In this document: in pieces, positions 17,958 through 27,449 of the stretch
Numbering within the stretch: position 1 is the first letter of the stretch
How the letters are laid out: each line of letters begins with the position of its first letter
From: Acidobacteriota bacterium
GTDB lineage: Bacteria > Acidobacteriota > Terriglobia > Bryobacterales > Bryobacteraceae
DNA: 54,423 nt
Direction of reading: 5' to 3'
NCBI GenBank assembly: GCA_016213725.1
Contig: JACQZS010000315.1
Coordinates: forward strand, 1-54,423
Translations under genes and position numbers: made by a program
The notes under the pieces: model-generated
Told to the model about the DNA's origin: nothing
What the model saw: the letters and a program-made list of their open reading frames with translations, nothing else
The model's database searches: none

Positions 17958-18430
17958 TGCCTTCAGGTCTCTCCCTGCCGTGCCTGCTCGATCGTCTCTC
18001 CGACGATGCGCCCCGCATCGACCGAGATGCGGCGCCAGACCGCCTTCAGACTCTCCGGCAACTCAAGGCAAGCCTCCGCCGCGACATCGAATGGCTTTTC
18101 AACTCGAAGGCCCGCCTCGATCCAATCCCCGAGCAGTACTTCGAGCTCCGCCATTCCATCGCCGCCTATGGGCTGCCAGACCTCACAGGCCGGGCCCTCA
18201 GCATTCAACGCGAACAGGCCGATGTCGCCATGTTGATGGAAGAACTCCTCCATCTATTCGAACCTCGCCTCCGCCCAGTCAACGTATACCCCTCCGGCGG
18301 CGGCGGCGTCCTCAGCAAAGTCCGCTTCCAGATCGCAGGCATCCTGCGCGTTGACCCCGCTCCCGAACACATCGTTTTCGATTCCAGCTTCGACCCCTCA
18401 GTCAGCTACTACCGGGTGGAGGGCGAATAA
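17957..18430 (+). CDS. tssE: Type VI secretion baseplate wedge protein TssE
   Basis: TssE is the gp25-like wedge protein that starts sheath polymerisation. The 157-residue product has the family's SLRRDIEWLFNSK segment near 39-51 and the gp25 signature LLHLFEPRL near 97-105, which includes the conserved Glu-Pro-Arg-Leu needed to bind sheath. GLPDLTG lies between them. It overlaps tssA by one base (TGATG) and tssF by one base (TAATG). Confidence 0.9.
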   Translation: MPSGLSLPCLLDRLSDDAPRIDRDAAPDRLQTLRQLKASLRRDIEWLFNSKARLDPIPEQYFELRHSIAAYGLPDLTGRALSIQREQADVAMLMEELLHLFEPRLRPVNVYPSGGGGVLSKVRFQIAGILRVDPAPEHIVFDSSFDPSVSYYRVEGE

Positions 18431-20268
18431 TGCGCGACTCCCTCCTCTCCTACTACGAGCGTGAACTCGGCTACCTCCGCCAGCAAGGAACCGCCTTCGC
18501 GCGTCTGTACCCGAAAGTCGCCAGCCGTCTGGAGCTGAACCCGGCCCAGTGTGAAGACCCGCACGTCGAACGCCTCCTCGAGGGCGTCGCCTTCCTGGCC
18601 GCCCGCGTCCACCTCAAACTCGACGACGAGTATCCCGAGGTCGCCCAAGCCCTGATCAGCCTTACCGCGCCGCACCTCCTCCGGCCCCTGCCTTCGGCCA
18701 GCATCGCCCGCCTCCAACTTGGCTCCGGTTCCGCCGAAGTCACCGAACCAGTCGACTGCCCCCGCGGCCTCCTTCTCGACGCCCGCCTCCCTGCTGGTGG
18801 CGCCTGCCGTTTTCAAACCTGCTTCGACTCCACCGTTCTCCCGCTCGCCGTCACCTCCGCCATTTGGACCACTCCGGACCAGATGCCTTCCAACCTTCGC
18901 GTCCCCGGCGCATCGCGTGTTCTCAGCCTCAAGCTCGATTGCAGCGAGGGTGCCCTGGCCGCCGGTCTTCGGCTTTCCGCCCTCCGCTTCTTCCTCAACG
19001 GTACCCCCGGCCTCTCCTACTCCCTTCATGAAGCTCTGCTGAACCGCTGTCTCAGAGTCCACGTACGAGCCGCTTCTGCTGAAGGGCCGCCCGCTCCCTG
19101 GCTCACACTGGGACCCGACGCCCTTTCCTTTGCCGGCCTTGAACCGGACGAGTTCCTGCTTCCTCCACTCCCGCGCGCCTTCTCCGCCTACCAGCTCCTG
19201 CAGGAGTACTTCGCCTATCCCGAGAAGCACCTCTTTGTCACCCTCGGCCAGCTCGAAGCGCTCGGCGCCCATCCCCATGCACGCACCTTTGAGATTGCCT
19301 TCTCCTTCGCGCACGGAGAACCCTCCGGTTGGGACCATGCCATTCACGCTGAGCTCTCCGCCGACTCCCTCCTGCTCAACTGCGTTCCGGTAGTCAACCT
19401 CTACCCTGTAACCGCAGATCCCATTCAGCTGGACTCGGCGCGTTACGACTACCCGCTCGTCCCCGACCTCCGCCTCCGCGATCAGGTTCGTGTCTTTTCC
19501 ATCGAGTCCGTCTCCGCCACTCCCATCCGCGGCGGCCCCACGCTCCAACTCGACGCCTTCCACTCTCTCCGCCACCGCTACACCGGGGACCCCACCGGAT
19601 CAGGTCTGTTCTGGAATGCGGTCCGCCGGTCCCGCGAGGCCGGCGGCGAATCCCTGCATTGGCTCTCGTTTCACGACCTCTCCGGCGCCAGGCAGGTCCC
19701 GGACGGGCAGGTGATCACGGTGCGCTGCCTCTGTACCGACGGAGCCCTTCCGCACTCCTTCTCCGGCGCCGGGGGTCTGATAGAACTGCTTCCTGCTGGC
19801 GCCAGCCCGGTCCGAAGCGCCTTCCTCCTCCGCAAACCCTCCGCCCCCGCTGAGCCACCTTTGGACGGGGCCACTCTTTGGCGTCTTGTCTCCCACCTCT
19901 CGCTCAACACCACATCCCTAGCCAGCTCCCCAGAGCCGCTGCAGGAACTCCTCCGGCTTTACGCTCCGTTCTCCGCCGACGCGGAACGCCAGATCTCCGG
20001 CATCTCCGCCCTCCACAGCAGCCGCCAGTTCTCCCGCATTGCTTCCCTGGAAGGCGTCGCCTTCGCCCGCGGCGAAGCCATCGATCTGACGCTCGACGAA
20101 GCCGCCTTCGCCGGCGCCGGCTCCTTCCTCTTCGCCTCCATCCTCGAACGCTTCTTCGCCGCTTACGTTTCCGTGAATTCCTTTACCCAGCTCACCGCCC
20201 GCTCACTCCAAAGAAAGGAGCCTCTCCGCTCGTGGCCGGCCCAAACCGGTTCAATGATTCTGATCTGA
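18430..20268 (+). CDS. tssF: Type VI secretion baseplate wedge protein TssF
   Basis: TssF pairs with TssG to form the baseplate wedge. The 612-residue protein starts with the near-invariant family sequence LLSYYERELGYLRQQG then FARLYPKVASRLEL, followed by DPHVERLLEGVAFLAARVHLKLDDEYPE. The C-terminal region includes LSLNTTSLA and GVAFARGEAIDLTLDE, also typical. It is full length. Start ATG 18430 overlaps the tssE stop. The 3' end overlaps tssG by 37 bases. Confidence 0.94.
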   Translation: MRDSLLSYYERELGYLRQQGTAFARLYPKVASRLELNPAQCEDPHVERLLEGVAFLAARVHLKLDDEYPEVAQALISLTAPHLLRPLPSASIARLQLGSGSAEVTEPVDCPRGLLLDARLPAGGACRFQTCFDSTVLPLAVTSAIWTTPDQMPSNLRVPGASRVLSLKLDCSEGALAAGLRLSALRFFLNGTPGLSYSLHEALLNRCLRVHVRAASAEGPPAPWLTLGPDALSFAGLEPDEFLLPPLPRAFSAYQLLQEYFAYPEKHLFVTLGQLEALGAHPHARTFEIAFSFAHGEPSGWDHAIHAELSADSLLLNCVPVVNLYPVTADPIQLDSARYDYPLVPDLRLRDQVRVFSIESVSATPIRGGPTLQLDAFHSLRHRYTGDPTGSGLFWNAVRRSREAGGESLHWLSFHDLSGARQVPDGQVITVRCLCTDGALPHSFSGAGGLIELLPAGASPVRSAFLLRKPSAPAEPPLDGATLWRLVSHLSLNTTSLASSPEPLQELLRLYAPFSADAERQISGISALHSSRQFSRIASLEGVAFARGEAIDLTLDEAAFAGAGSFLFASILERFFAAYVSVNSFTQLTARSLQRKEPLRSWPAQTGSMILI

Positions 20269-21326
20269 GGCGCTACCCCGTCTTTCAGGCCATTCGCTAC
20301 CTCTCCCTGCTGGCCGAAGACGGACGCCTGCCTGTCGGCCACTTCCATCCGCCGGCGCAGGAGGCGGTGCGACTCAGAAACTCCGCGCGCCTTTCGCATC
20401 CCCCGAACGACATCGAGTCAGCGGATCTGCCGCCCGGCGAAGCCCCCGCCCTCACTACAACCGGCTTCGGCCTCTTCGGCTCCGGAGGCGAACTGCCTTA
20501 CGCCTGGTCCTCCTACGCCCTCGATCGCCTGCAGCGCGGAGATTCCGGTTTCCTCGCCTTCACCGACATTTTCCACCACCGCCTGTTGTCGTTCCTTTAC
20601 CGCGCCTGGCAGTCGCCGCGTTTCCCCACGCTGGCAGAAGCCGGTGAGCCGAATCCCCTCGATGGCTTCCTTGACGCCCTCCTCGGCCTCTCATCCGCCG
20701 GATGCGATTCCGCACTCCGGCCGGCCCTCCACTCCTGCGCCCCCCTCCTGCTGCCGCGGCCCCGCCCCGCAGAAGCCCTCCTCGGCCTGCTCTCCTACTA
20801 CTTCGACGTCCCCGTCTCCATTGAACAGTTCCGCGGCGGCTGGCGCCCCTTCGAACCCGACCAACTCACCCGGCTCGACGACGAAGCGCCTTCTCCGGAT
20901 CCGTGCCGCCGCCTGGGCCAGGGTGCCGCGCTCGGCACCGAAGCCTGGGATCCGCAGGCTGCCATCCGGATCTGCCTTGGCCCCATGTCCCGCGCGCGCT
21001 ACGAAGAGTTCCTCCCCGGCGCTCCCGCCTTCGTCGCCCTCAGGCACCTCGTCGACTTCTTCTCCCGCGGCGCCTTTGACTACGAAATCAACCCAATCCT
21101 CCGCCGCGAGGATGTTCCGCCCATCCGCCTTGGTGAGGCGCTTCCCCCCGCTTCGCCGCAGTATCAGACAACTGAGGTCCGGCTAGGTTACACCACTTGG
21201 CTCACCTCCAAACCCATGGATCGCGATGCCGGCGACACGGTCCTTCGCGCCTGGCTATCTCACGCCATCGAGGATGATCATGAACCTGCGCGGACTTGTC
21301 ACCAAGCTCAACCCGGCCGCCCGTAA
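20232..21326 (+). CDS. tssG: Type VI secretion baseplate wedge protein TssG
   Basis: TssG completes the wedge with TssF. The open frame extends far into tssF, but GTG 20232 is the likely start because AGAAAGGAG ends 11 bases before it and TssG proteins begin at this point. That gives 364 residues. Family features are YPVFQAIRYLSLL, GLFGSGGELPYAW, FTDIFHHRLLSFLYRAW, and a C-terminal LGYTTWLTSKP. The last 47 bases are shared with the start of clpV in another frame, unusually long even for a coupled operon. Confidence 0.9.
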   Translation: MAGPNRFNDSDLRRYPVFQAIRYLSLLAEDGRLPVGHFHPPAQEAVRLRNSARLSHPPNDIESADLPPGEAPALTTTGFGLFGSGGELPYAWSSYALDRLQRGDSGFLAFTDIFHHRLLSFLYRAWQSPRFPTLAEAGEPNPLDGFLDALLGLSSAGCDSALRPALHSCAPLLLPRPRPAEALLGLLSYYFDVPVSIEQFRGGWRPFEPDQLTRLDDEAPSPDPCRRLGQGAALGTEAWDPQAAIRICLGPMSRARYEEFLPGAPAFVALRHLVDFFSRGAFDYEINPILRREDVPPIRLGEALPPASPQYQTTEVRLGYTTWLTSKPMDRDAGDTVLRAWLSHAIEDDHEPARTCHQAQPGRP

Positions 21327-23913
21327 AGCTCTCGAAGGCGCCGCCGCCCTCTGCGTCAGCCGTACGCACTACGACGTCGAGATCGAACACTATCTCCTCG
21401 CCGCTCTCGATCAGACAGGAGGCGACTTCGACCGCATCGCCTACCAGTTCGGCCTCGACCCCGCCCGCCTCAACAAGGAACTCAACTCCGCCCTCGACGA
21501 GCTCACATCCGGCAATGCCCGAACACCATCCCTCAGCCCCTCGCTCGTCAAAATGCTCACCGAGGCCTGGCAGCTCGCTTCTCTCTCGTACGGCGCTCCA
21601 GCCGTGCGCGTCGGCCATGCCATCATCGCGCTGGCCGTCACCCCTGAACTCTGGCGCCAGGTCCGCGAATCCAGCCGCGAAATGGGCCGCATCGTCCCGG
21701 ACACGCTCCGCCTTCAGTTTGAGCAACTCATGGCCGAATCCGCCGGCGGCGGCGATGCCGCTCCCGAACCGGAAGATTCCAACCCCGTCGCCGAAAAGAA
21801 CCTCCAGTTCCCGCACCTCGACCAATACACCGTAGACCTCACCGCCCAAGCCCGCGCCGGTAAGATCGATCCCGTCCTCGGTCGCGATTCGGAGATCCGC
21901 CAACTCATCGACATCCTCCTCCGGCGCCGCCAGAACAACCCCATCCTCACCGGAGAAGCCGGCGTCGGCAAGACCGCGGTGGTCGAGGGCTTCGCTCTGC
22001 GCATCGCCGCCGACGAAGTGCCGCCCGCTCTCCGAGATGTCGATCTCCGCTCCCTCGATCTCGCCCTCCTCCAGGCCGGCGCTTCCATGAAGGGCGAGTT
22101 CGAGAATCGCCTCAAGAAACTCATCGACGAGGTCCGCTCCTCCCCTCGCCCCATCATCCTCTTCATCGACGAGGCCCATACCCTGATCGGCGCGGGCGGC
22201 CAGGCCGGACAGAACGACGCCGCCAATCTCCTCAAGCCCGCCCTCGCCAGAGGCGAACTCAGGTGCGTCGCCGCCACAACCTGGGCCGAATATAAGCGCT
22301 ACTTCGAAAAAGACGCCGCGCTCTCCCGCCGCTTCCAAGTCGTCAAGGTCGAGGAACCGGACGACCAGAACTGCCACGGCATGCTTCGCGGCATAGCTTC
22401 CACGCTGGAAAGACACCACGGCGTCCGCATCCTCGATCAGGCCCTCGAGGCCGCCGTCACACTCTCACGGCGCTACATGCCGTCCCGCCAGCTCCCCGAC
22501 AAAGCAGTGAGCGTCCTCGATACCGCCTGCGCCCGCGTCGCACTCAGCCGCTCCGCGCTGCCGCCTCCCCTCGAAGATCTCGCCCGCCGCAAGACCGCAC
22601 TCGCCCGCAGCCGCGAAGCCCTGGAGCGCGAACACGCCGTGGATGGCGCCCAGGATGCCGCACTCTCCGCTCTTTCTCTCCAGTTCGACGCCGTCTCCGC
22701 CGAAGAGGCCGCCCTTTCCGCCCGCTGGGAAAAGGAACACGCCCTGGTCGATCAGGCACTCGCCCTGCGCGGCGAAATCGAAATCGATCCTGACAACCAC
22801 TCCTCACGCGAACGCCTCGCAGCTATCCAGGCTGATCTCGATGCCCTCCAGGGCGAGCAGCCTCTCGCCCGCCTCTGCGTCGACCGCGAAGCCGTCGGCC
22901 AAGTCATCTCTGCATGGACCGGCATCCCACTCGGCTCCATGGTCCGCAACGAAGCGTCCGTCGTCCTCGAACTCGCTTCCCGCCTCAGCCGCCGTGTCAT
23001 CGGCCAGGATCACGCCCTCGAGGCCATCGCTCAGCGCATCCAAACATCCAAAGCCAACCTCGACGACCCCCGCCGCCCCATCGGCGTCTTCCTCCTCATT
23101 GGCCCCAGCGGCGTCGGCAAGACCGAAACAGCCCTCGCCCTCGCTGACCTTCTATACGGCGGCGAGCAGACTCTCATCACCGTCAACATGAGCGAGTTCC
23201 AGGAAGCGCACACCGTCTCCTCTCTCAAAGGCTCACCTCCCGGCTACGTCGGTTACGGCGAAGGTGGTGTCCTCACTGAAGCCGTCCGCCGCCGCCCCTA
23301 CTCCGTCGTCCTCCTGGATGAGGTCGAAAAAGCGCACCCTGACGTCCTCGAGCTCTTCTATCAGGTCTTCGACGCCGGCCGCATGGAAGACGGCGAGGGC
23401 CGGCAGGTGGACTTCCGCAATACGGTAATCATCCTCACCTCCAACGCGGCCATCGAGAAGCTCACCCAGCTCTGCTCCGACCCCGATACCATACCCTCCC
23501 CCCCAGCCCTCGTCAAAGCCATCAAGCCCGAACTCGACCGGATCTTCAAACCCGCATTCCTCGGCCGCACCACCATCGTCCCTTACTACCCCATCGGTGG
23601 CGAGAACCTCCGCCGCATTATCGTCCTCAAACTCGACCGCGTCCAGCGCCGCATCCAGGAAAACCACAACCTCCCCTTCCACTACGATCCCGCTCTCGTC
23701 GATGCCGTCGCAGCGCGCTGCACCGAATCCGAAAGCGGCGCCCGCAACGTCGACCATGTCCTCAACGCCACCCTGCTGCCCACCATGTCCCGGCTCCTGC
23801 TCCAAGCCCTGGCCGAGGGCCGCCAGGTCAGCGGGTTTCGTGCCACATCCGACCCGCAGGGTAACCCCTCCGTCACCCTCTCCGAAGGAGATCCCACTTG
23901 GGCGACCGTCTGA
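21280..23913 (+). CDS. clpV: Type VI secretion sheath-recycling AAA+ ATPase ClpV (TssH)
   Basis: ClpV disassembles contracted sheath. Start ATG 21280 is chosen because GAGG lies six bases upstream and MNLRGLVTKLNP matches ClpV N termini; ATG 21226 and 21274 are less likely. The product has 877 residues: the N-domain with Clp repeats, AAA1 with Walker A GEAGVGKT (about 225-232) and Walker B ILFIDEAH (about 292), a coiled middle region, and AAA2 with Walker A GPSGVGKT (about 608-615) and Walker B VVLLDEVEKAHP. Both ATPase sites look intact. The C-terminal region has the ClpV-type GRTTIVPYYPI. It overlaps vgrG by 16 bases. Confidence 0.95.
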   Translation: MNLRGLVTKLNPAARKALEGAAALCVSRTHYDVEIEHYLLAALDQTGGDFDRIAYQFGLDPARLNKELNSALDELTSGNARTPSLSPSLVKMLTEAWQLASLSYGAPAVRVGHAIIALAVTPELWRQVRESSREMGRIVPDTLRLQFEQLMAESAGGGDAAPEPEDSNPVAEKNLQFPHLDQYTVDLTAQARAGKIDPVLGRDSEIRQLIDILLRRRQNNPILTGEAGVGKTAVVEGFALRIAADEVPPALRDVDLRSLDLALLQAGASMKGEFENRLKKLIDEVRSSPRPIILFIDEAHTLIGAGGQAGQNDAANLLKPALARGELRCVAATTWAEYKRYFEKDAALSRRFQVVKVEEPDDQNCHGMLRGIASTLERHHGVRILDQALEAAVTLSRRYMPSRQLPDKAVSVLDTACARVALSRSALPPPLEDLARRKTALARSREALEREHAVDGAQDAALSALSLQFDAVSAEEAALSARWEKEHALVDQALALRGEIEIDPDNHSSRERLAAIQADLDALQGEQPLARLCVDREAVGQVISAWTGIPLGSMVRNEASVVLELASRLSRRVIGQDHALEAIAQRIQTSKANLDDPRRPIGVFLLIGPSGVGKTETALALADLLYGGEQTLITVNMSEFQEAHTVSSLKGSPPGYVGYGEGGVLTEAVRRRPYSVVLLDEVEKAHPDVLELFYQVFDAGRMEDGEGRQVDFRNTVIILTSNAAIEKLTQLCSDPDTIPSPPALVKAIKPELDRIFKPAFLGRTTIVPYYPIGGENLRRIIVLKLDRVQRRIQENHNLPFHYDPALVDAVAARCTESESGARNVDHVLNATLLPTMSRLLLQALAEGRQVSGFRATSDPQGNPSVTLSEGDPTWATV

Positions 23914-26816
23914 GCCAGCACGACCGCCTCTTCTACTTCAACTCGCCCCTTGGCGAGGACAAGTTCCTCGTGCGCGCCCTGGAAGGGGAAGAGGAAATCT
24001 CCTCCCTTTTCCGCTTCCAGGTCGAACTCCTCTCAGACGATCCCTACATCGACGAAACCGCCCTCCTTGGCAAAACCGTCACCCTTGCCATTCGTCAGGC
24101 CGACGCCACTTCTTTCCGGTACTTCAACGGCCGCGTCTCCTGGTTCCGCTACGCCGGCCCTGAAGGTTCCCATACCCTTTACCGCGCCGAGATCGTCCCC
24201 TGGACCTGGCTCCTCACCCAAACCTCCGACTGCAACGTCCGCCAGGGCAAATCCGTGCCCGACATCGTCGGGGAAACCTTCCGCCGATACGGGTTCTCCG
24301 GTGACGACTTTACCTTCACCCTCCACTATCCCAAGCGCTACACGCCTTGGGAATTCAGCGTCCAGTACCGCGAAAGCGCCTTCGGATACGCCAGCCGGCT
24401 GCTGGAATCCGAAGGCATCTTCTACTTCTACCGCCAAACCCGGAAGGGCCATCAGATGGTCCTCGCCGACGATAACACGGCCTGCGAACCCTGCCCCTAC
24501 CAGAGCCGATTTCGTATGGACCGCGTTCACGGCCCGGGCGTCACCCGAGTCTACGACACCATCTTCACCTTCGACCTCCAGCGCCATCTCCGCAGCGGCC
24601 GCTACATCCACCGCGATTTCAACTTCATTCATCCGGATCCCCGCCACCTCCATGCCGATGCCGCCTCTCGAAGCCAGGTCGCGGTCGGCAAGTCTCTCGA
24701 AGTCTTCGACTACCCAGGGGAATACGAGGAACCGGACCAGGGCCGCGATTGGGCCCGCCTCCGCATGGAAACCGAAGAGGCCCGTGAAGAGGTTTTCGAA
24801 GGCACCGGCAACGCGAGATCTCTCACCCCTGGATTCCGCTTCGAACTCTCCGGCCACGAGCGGCGCGAATGGAACCGCGCCTACATCGTCACCCGCGTCG
24901 TCCACTCCGGCCAGGAGGCGGGAGTCGAGGCTGCCCCGGACGCCGCCAAACCGTACTATCAGAATTCGTTCTGCTGCATCCCGGCATCCATTCCGTACCG
25001 ACCTCAGGAAAAGACCGAGAAGGCAACCGTGACCGGTCCGCAAACCGCCATTGTCGTCGGGCCCAAGAACGAGGAGATTTACATCGACAAGTACGGCCGG
25101 ATCCGTGTCAAATTCCACTGGGACTACAGCGATAAACAAGGCGACGACTGTTCATTCTGGATTCGCGTCGCGCATTCCTGGGCAGGCTCCAACTGGGGCG
25201 CCTTCTTTCTGCCCCGGGTCGGTCAGGAGGTCCTCGTCGATTTTCTCGAGGGCGATCCGGACCGCCCCATAGTCATCGGCCGGGTCTACAACTCGGACCT
25301 CATGCCCCCGTGGCCGCTCCCCTCCAAAAAGAACATCTCAGGAATCCGCACCCGCTCCACCAAAGGCGGCGGCCCCAACAACTACAACGAAATCTCTTTC
25401 GACGACACGAAGGGCGAGGAACTGTTCGCCCTGCATGCCGAAAAGGACTTCCGGCTCACCGTCGAAAACGACGAGACGGATATCATCGACCGCGACCGTT
25501 TTGTCACCGTCAAACGGGACCACGTGGAAGCCGTCCAGCGGCACCTTCACGAAAATGTTGGAGAGAACGCGTCCCGCAGGATTGGAGGTACTCTCGACGA
25601 ACAGACCGGCGGCCAGCATACCGAGAAGATCGGCGGCAGCCGCCATACCAGCATCGGCGGCGATTGGCGGGCCAGCGTCGGCGGCCACGTTTCCGTTGAA
25701 TTCGGCACCGGCGCAGCCGCCAAGTCCGGCGGCCAGCTCCTGCTGCACACAGAGCAGGGCATGTTCGCCAGGGACGATTCCCAACTTCTCCTCGAATCAG
25801 GCGGCCAACTCACCCTAAAAGGACCTGGCGGCTTCATCACGATCAATTCCGGTGGCGTCTACATCCAAGGCTCCATGATCTACCTCAACAGCGGCGGCAG
25901 CGCCCTGTCGTATCCCGGCTCCAGCCCCGTCACCATCGACAAACCCGCCGACCCGCTGCGCCCGCCCGGCCTCGCCACCCCCGTCCCTTTCGTCTCGCTT
26001 CCTTCCTCTGCTCTGCCCCAGCTCCCGGCACTTCCCGCCCTCCCCGTCCCGGCACCCAGCCTCCTTTCCTCCGTCGCGGATGCCGCCTCCGCTCGACTCC
26101 CTGAACTCCCGCAGAGTCTCCAGCGCGACATCTCCCAAGCTCTCGATCGCGTCTCCAGCCTCGCCCAAATCTCTAACTTCGCCCCGCTCGCTCAGGCAGC
26201 CTTAAGCGACTCCGGCGCCCCCGCCGGCTACCTCCGCCTCACCATGGACGCCCTGCCCCCTCAACTCGCCAACGTACCATTCCGCGACGCTCTATCCGGC
26301 TTCTCCTCCTCTCTCTTCGAAAACCCGCAGCACGCTGTTCTAGCCTTCCGGCACCCGGATCCTGCCTCCTCCCCTTTATCCTCTTCTTCGCTCCATGCGG
26401 GCGCCCTTCAGCAGATGCGCGAATCGCAGAGCGCCCTGGCTGCCCTCGCTGCGCAGGATCTCTTCGGCCAGCGCCTGTCTTTCACTGGCCACGGGGACGC
26501 TGCGCCGCTCGCCGAAGCAGCCGCCCTCGCCACCTCACGCCCAGCTACCTCCTTCAACCCCACAACTTCATCCGCCTTGCCGCCTTCTCCAACCATCACC
26601 CGTGTCGCCGTTCGCCCGCCTGCCCAGCCCGGCTCTCCCGAACCGCCACCCCCTCCTACCGCCCAACTTCTGCTGCCCGCCGTCGATGAACTCGGCGCGC
26701 CGGTCACCTGGATTCAGGACTTCGCCTCCCTCCAGGGCCGTGGTATGGACTTCATTCAAAACGGACTCAAAGCCGAAAACTCCCACCTGCTCGAACTCCT
26801 TTCCAAGGTACTCTGA
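23898..26816 (+). CDS. vgrG: Type VI secretion spike protein VgrG with a 290-residue C-terminal extension
   Basis: VgrG trimers tip the Hcp tube. TTG 23898 is the likely start: AAGGAG lies at 23885-23890 and the next in-frame ATG is far downstream. The gp27-like half runs to about residue 370 (for example YPKRYTPWEFSVQYRESAFGY). The gp5 OB-fold segment follows (KYGRIRVKFHWD; WAGSNWGAFFLPRVGQEVLV). The beta-helix spike, with regular GG-x repeats, ends near residue 670. The final ~290 residues are an added Pro/Ala/Ser-rich region with helical patches, of no family I recognise. Extended VgrGs carry effector domains or adaptors for cargo. The ankyrin gene starts within the VgrG stop codon (TGATG). 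Confidence 0.92.
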   Translation: MGDRLSQHDRLFYFNSPLGEDKFLVRALEGEEEISSLFRFQVELLSDDPYIDETALLGKTVTLAIRQADATSFRYFNGRVSWFRYAGPEGSHTLYRAEIVPWTWLLTQTSDCNVRQGKSVPDIVGETFRRYGFSGDDFTFTLHYPKRYTPWEFSVQYRESAFGYASRLLESEGIFYFYRQTRKGHQMVLADDNTACEPCPYQSRFRMDRVHGPGVTRVYDTIFTFDLQRHLRSGRYIHRDFNFIHPDPRHLHADAASRSQVAVGKSLEVFDYPGEYEEPDQGRDWARLRMETEEAREEVFEGTGNARSLTPGFRFELSGHERREWNRAYIVTRVVHSGQEAGVEAAPDAAKPYYQNSFCCIPASIPYRPQEKTEKATVTGPQTAIVVGPKNEEIYIDKYGRIRVKFHWDYSDKQGDDCSFWIRVAHSWAGSNWGAFFLPRVGQEVLVDFLEGDPDRPIVIGRVYNSDLMPPWPLPSKKNISGIRTRSTKGGGPNNYNEISFDDTKGEELFALHAEKDFRLTVENDETDIIDRDRFVTVKRDHVEAVQRHLHENVGENASRRIGGTLDEQTGGQHTEKIGGSRHTSIGGDWRASVGGHVSVEFGTGAAAKSGGQLLLHTEQGMFARDDSQLLLESGGQLTLKGPGGFITINSGGVYIQGSMIYLNSGGSALSYPGSSPVTIDKPADPLRPPGLATPVPFVSLPSSALPQLPALPALPVPAPSLLSSVADAASARLPELPQSLQRDISQALDRVSSLAQISNFAPLAQAALSDSGAPAGYLRLTMDALPPQLANVPFRDALSGFSSSLFENPQHAVLAFRHPDPASSPLSSSSLHAGALQQMRESQSALAALAAQDLFGQRLSFTGHGDAAPLAEAAALATSRPATSFNPTTSSALPPSPTITRVAVRPPAQPGSPEPPPPPTAQLLLPAVDELGAPVTWIQDFASLQGRGMDFIQNGLKAENSHLLELLSKVL

Positions 26817-27445
26817 TGAACCCGCCCGACCCGCTCCAGCACTTCGATTCTCCATCCGGCTTCGCCTGGGCCAACGCCATCCAGGCTGACGACCTCCCCC
26901 GCCTCCGCCAACTCGCCGATTCAGGAGATCCCCAGGCGGCCTCTGCCTCGGGCATGTCCCCGCTTCGATGGGCCCTCGAGTGCAATCGCCCCTCCGCCTT
27001 TGCCGAACTGCTCCATCTCGGCGCTCAACCCGATCCATTGACGATCCACGCCGCTCTCCTTCACCCATCGCCCCGCTTCGCCCAACTGCTCCTCGCCGCT
27101 CACTGGAATCCCAATTCCCTCGACCCCAACCAACACCCCTGGCTGTTTACCCCGCTGCTCAGCCGCAATTCCGCCGCCTTCCGCCTCCTCGTCGAAAACG
27201 GTGCCGACGTCAACGCCTCTCGCCCGGACGGCCTCACCCCTCTCATCGCCCTCGTCTCCCTCAACGAATTCGAACTCGCCTTTTATTTGCTTGAGCGCGG
27301 CGCCGATCCTGCCCCCTCCACTTCCACAGGAGCCTCCGCCTCCTCCCGCGCTCTCGCCGCTTCCGCTGTCCCGCCTCACCAATTGGTCTGGCGTCAGCGC
27401 ACCATCGACACCCTTCGCTTCCGCGGCTTCGCGTCAAAATCCTAA
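26816..27445 (+). CDS. Ankyrin-repeat protein in the vgrG effector module
   Basis: This 209-residue protein has about four ankyrin-like units, clearest at ASGMSPLRWALECNRPSA (residues 43-60) and FRLLVENGADVNASRPDGLTPL followed by LAFYLLERGADP (about 123-165). There is no signal peptide or membrane segment, so it is cytoplasmic. It is translationally coupled to vgrG and lies directly before the large putative effector. In T6SS effector modules such a gene can encode an adaptor that loads cargo on VgrG or an immunity protein. Ankyrin immunity proteins are known in other toxin systems. Which role applies here is inference. Confidence 0.75.
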   Translation: MNPPDPLQHFDSPSGFAWANAIQADDLPRLRQLADSGDPQAASASGMSPLRWALECNRPSAFAELLHLGAQPDPLTIHAALLHPSPRFAQLLLAAHWNPNSLDPNQHPWLFTPLLSRNSAAFRLLVENGADVNASRPDGLTPLIALVSLNEFELAFYLLERGADPAPSTSTGASASSRALAASAVPPHQLVWRQRTIDTLRFRGFASKS

Positions 27446-27449
27446 ACCT

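Noticed and set aside
18409..19575. 388-residue reverse open frame in tssF
   Set aside because: It is antisense to a strongly conserved tssF and is Gly/Glu-rich with no domain.
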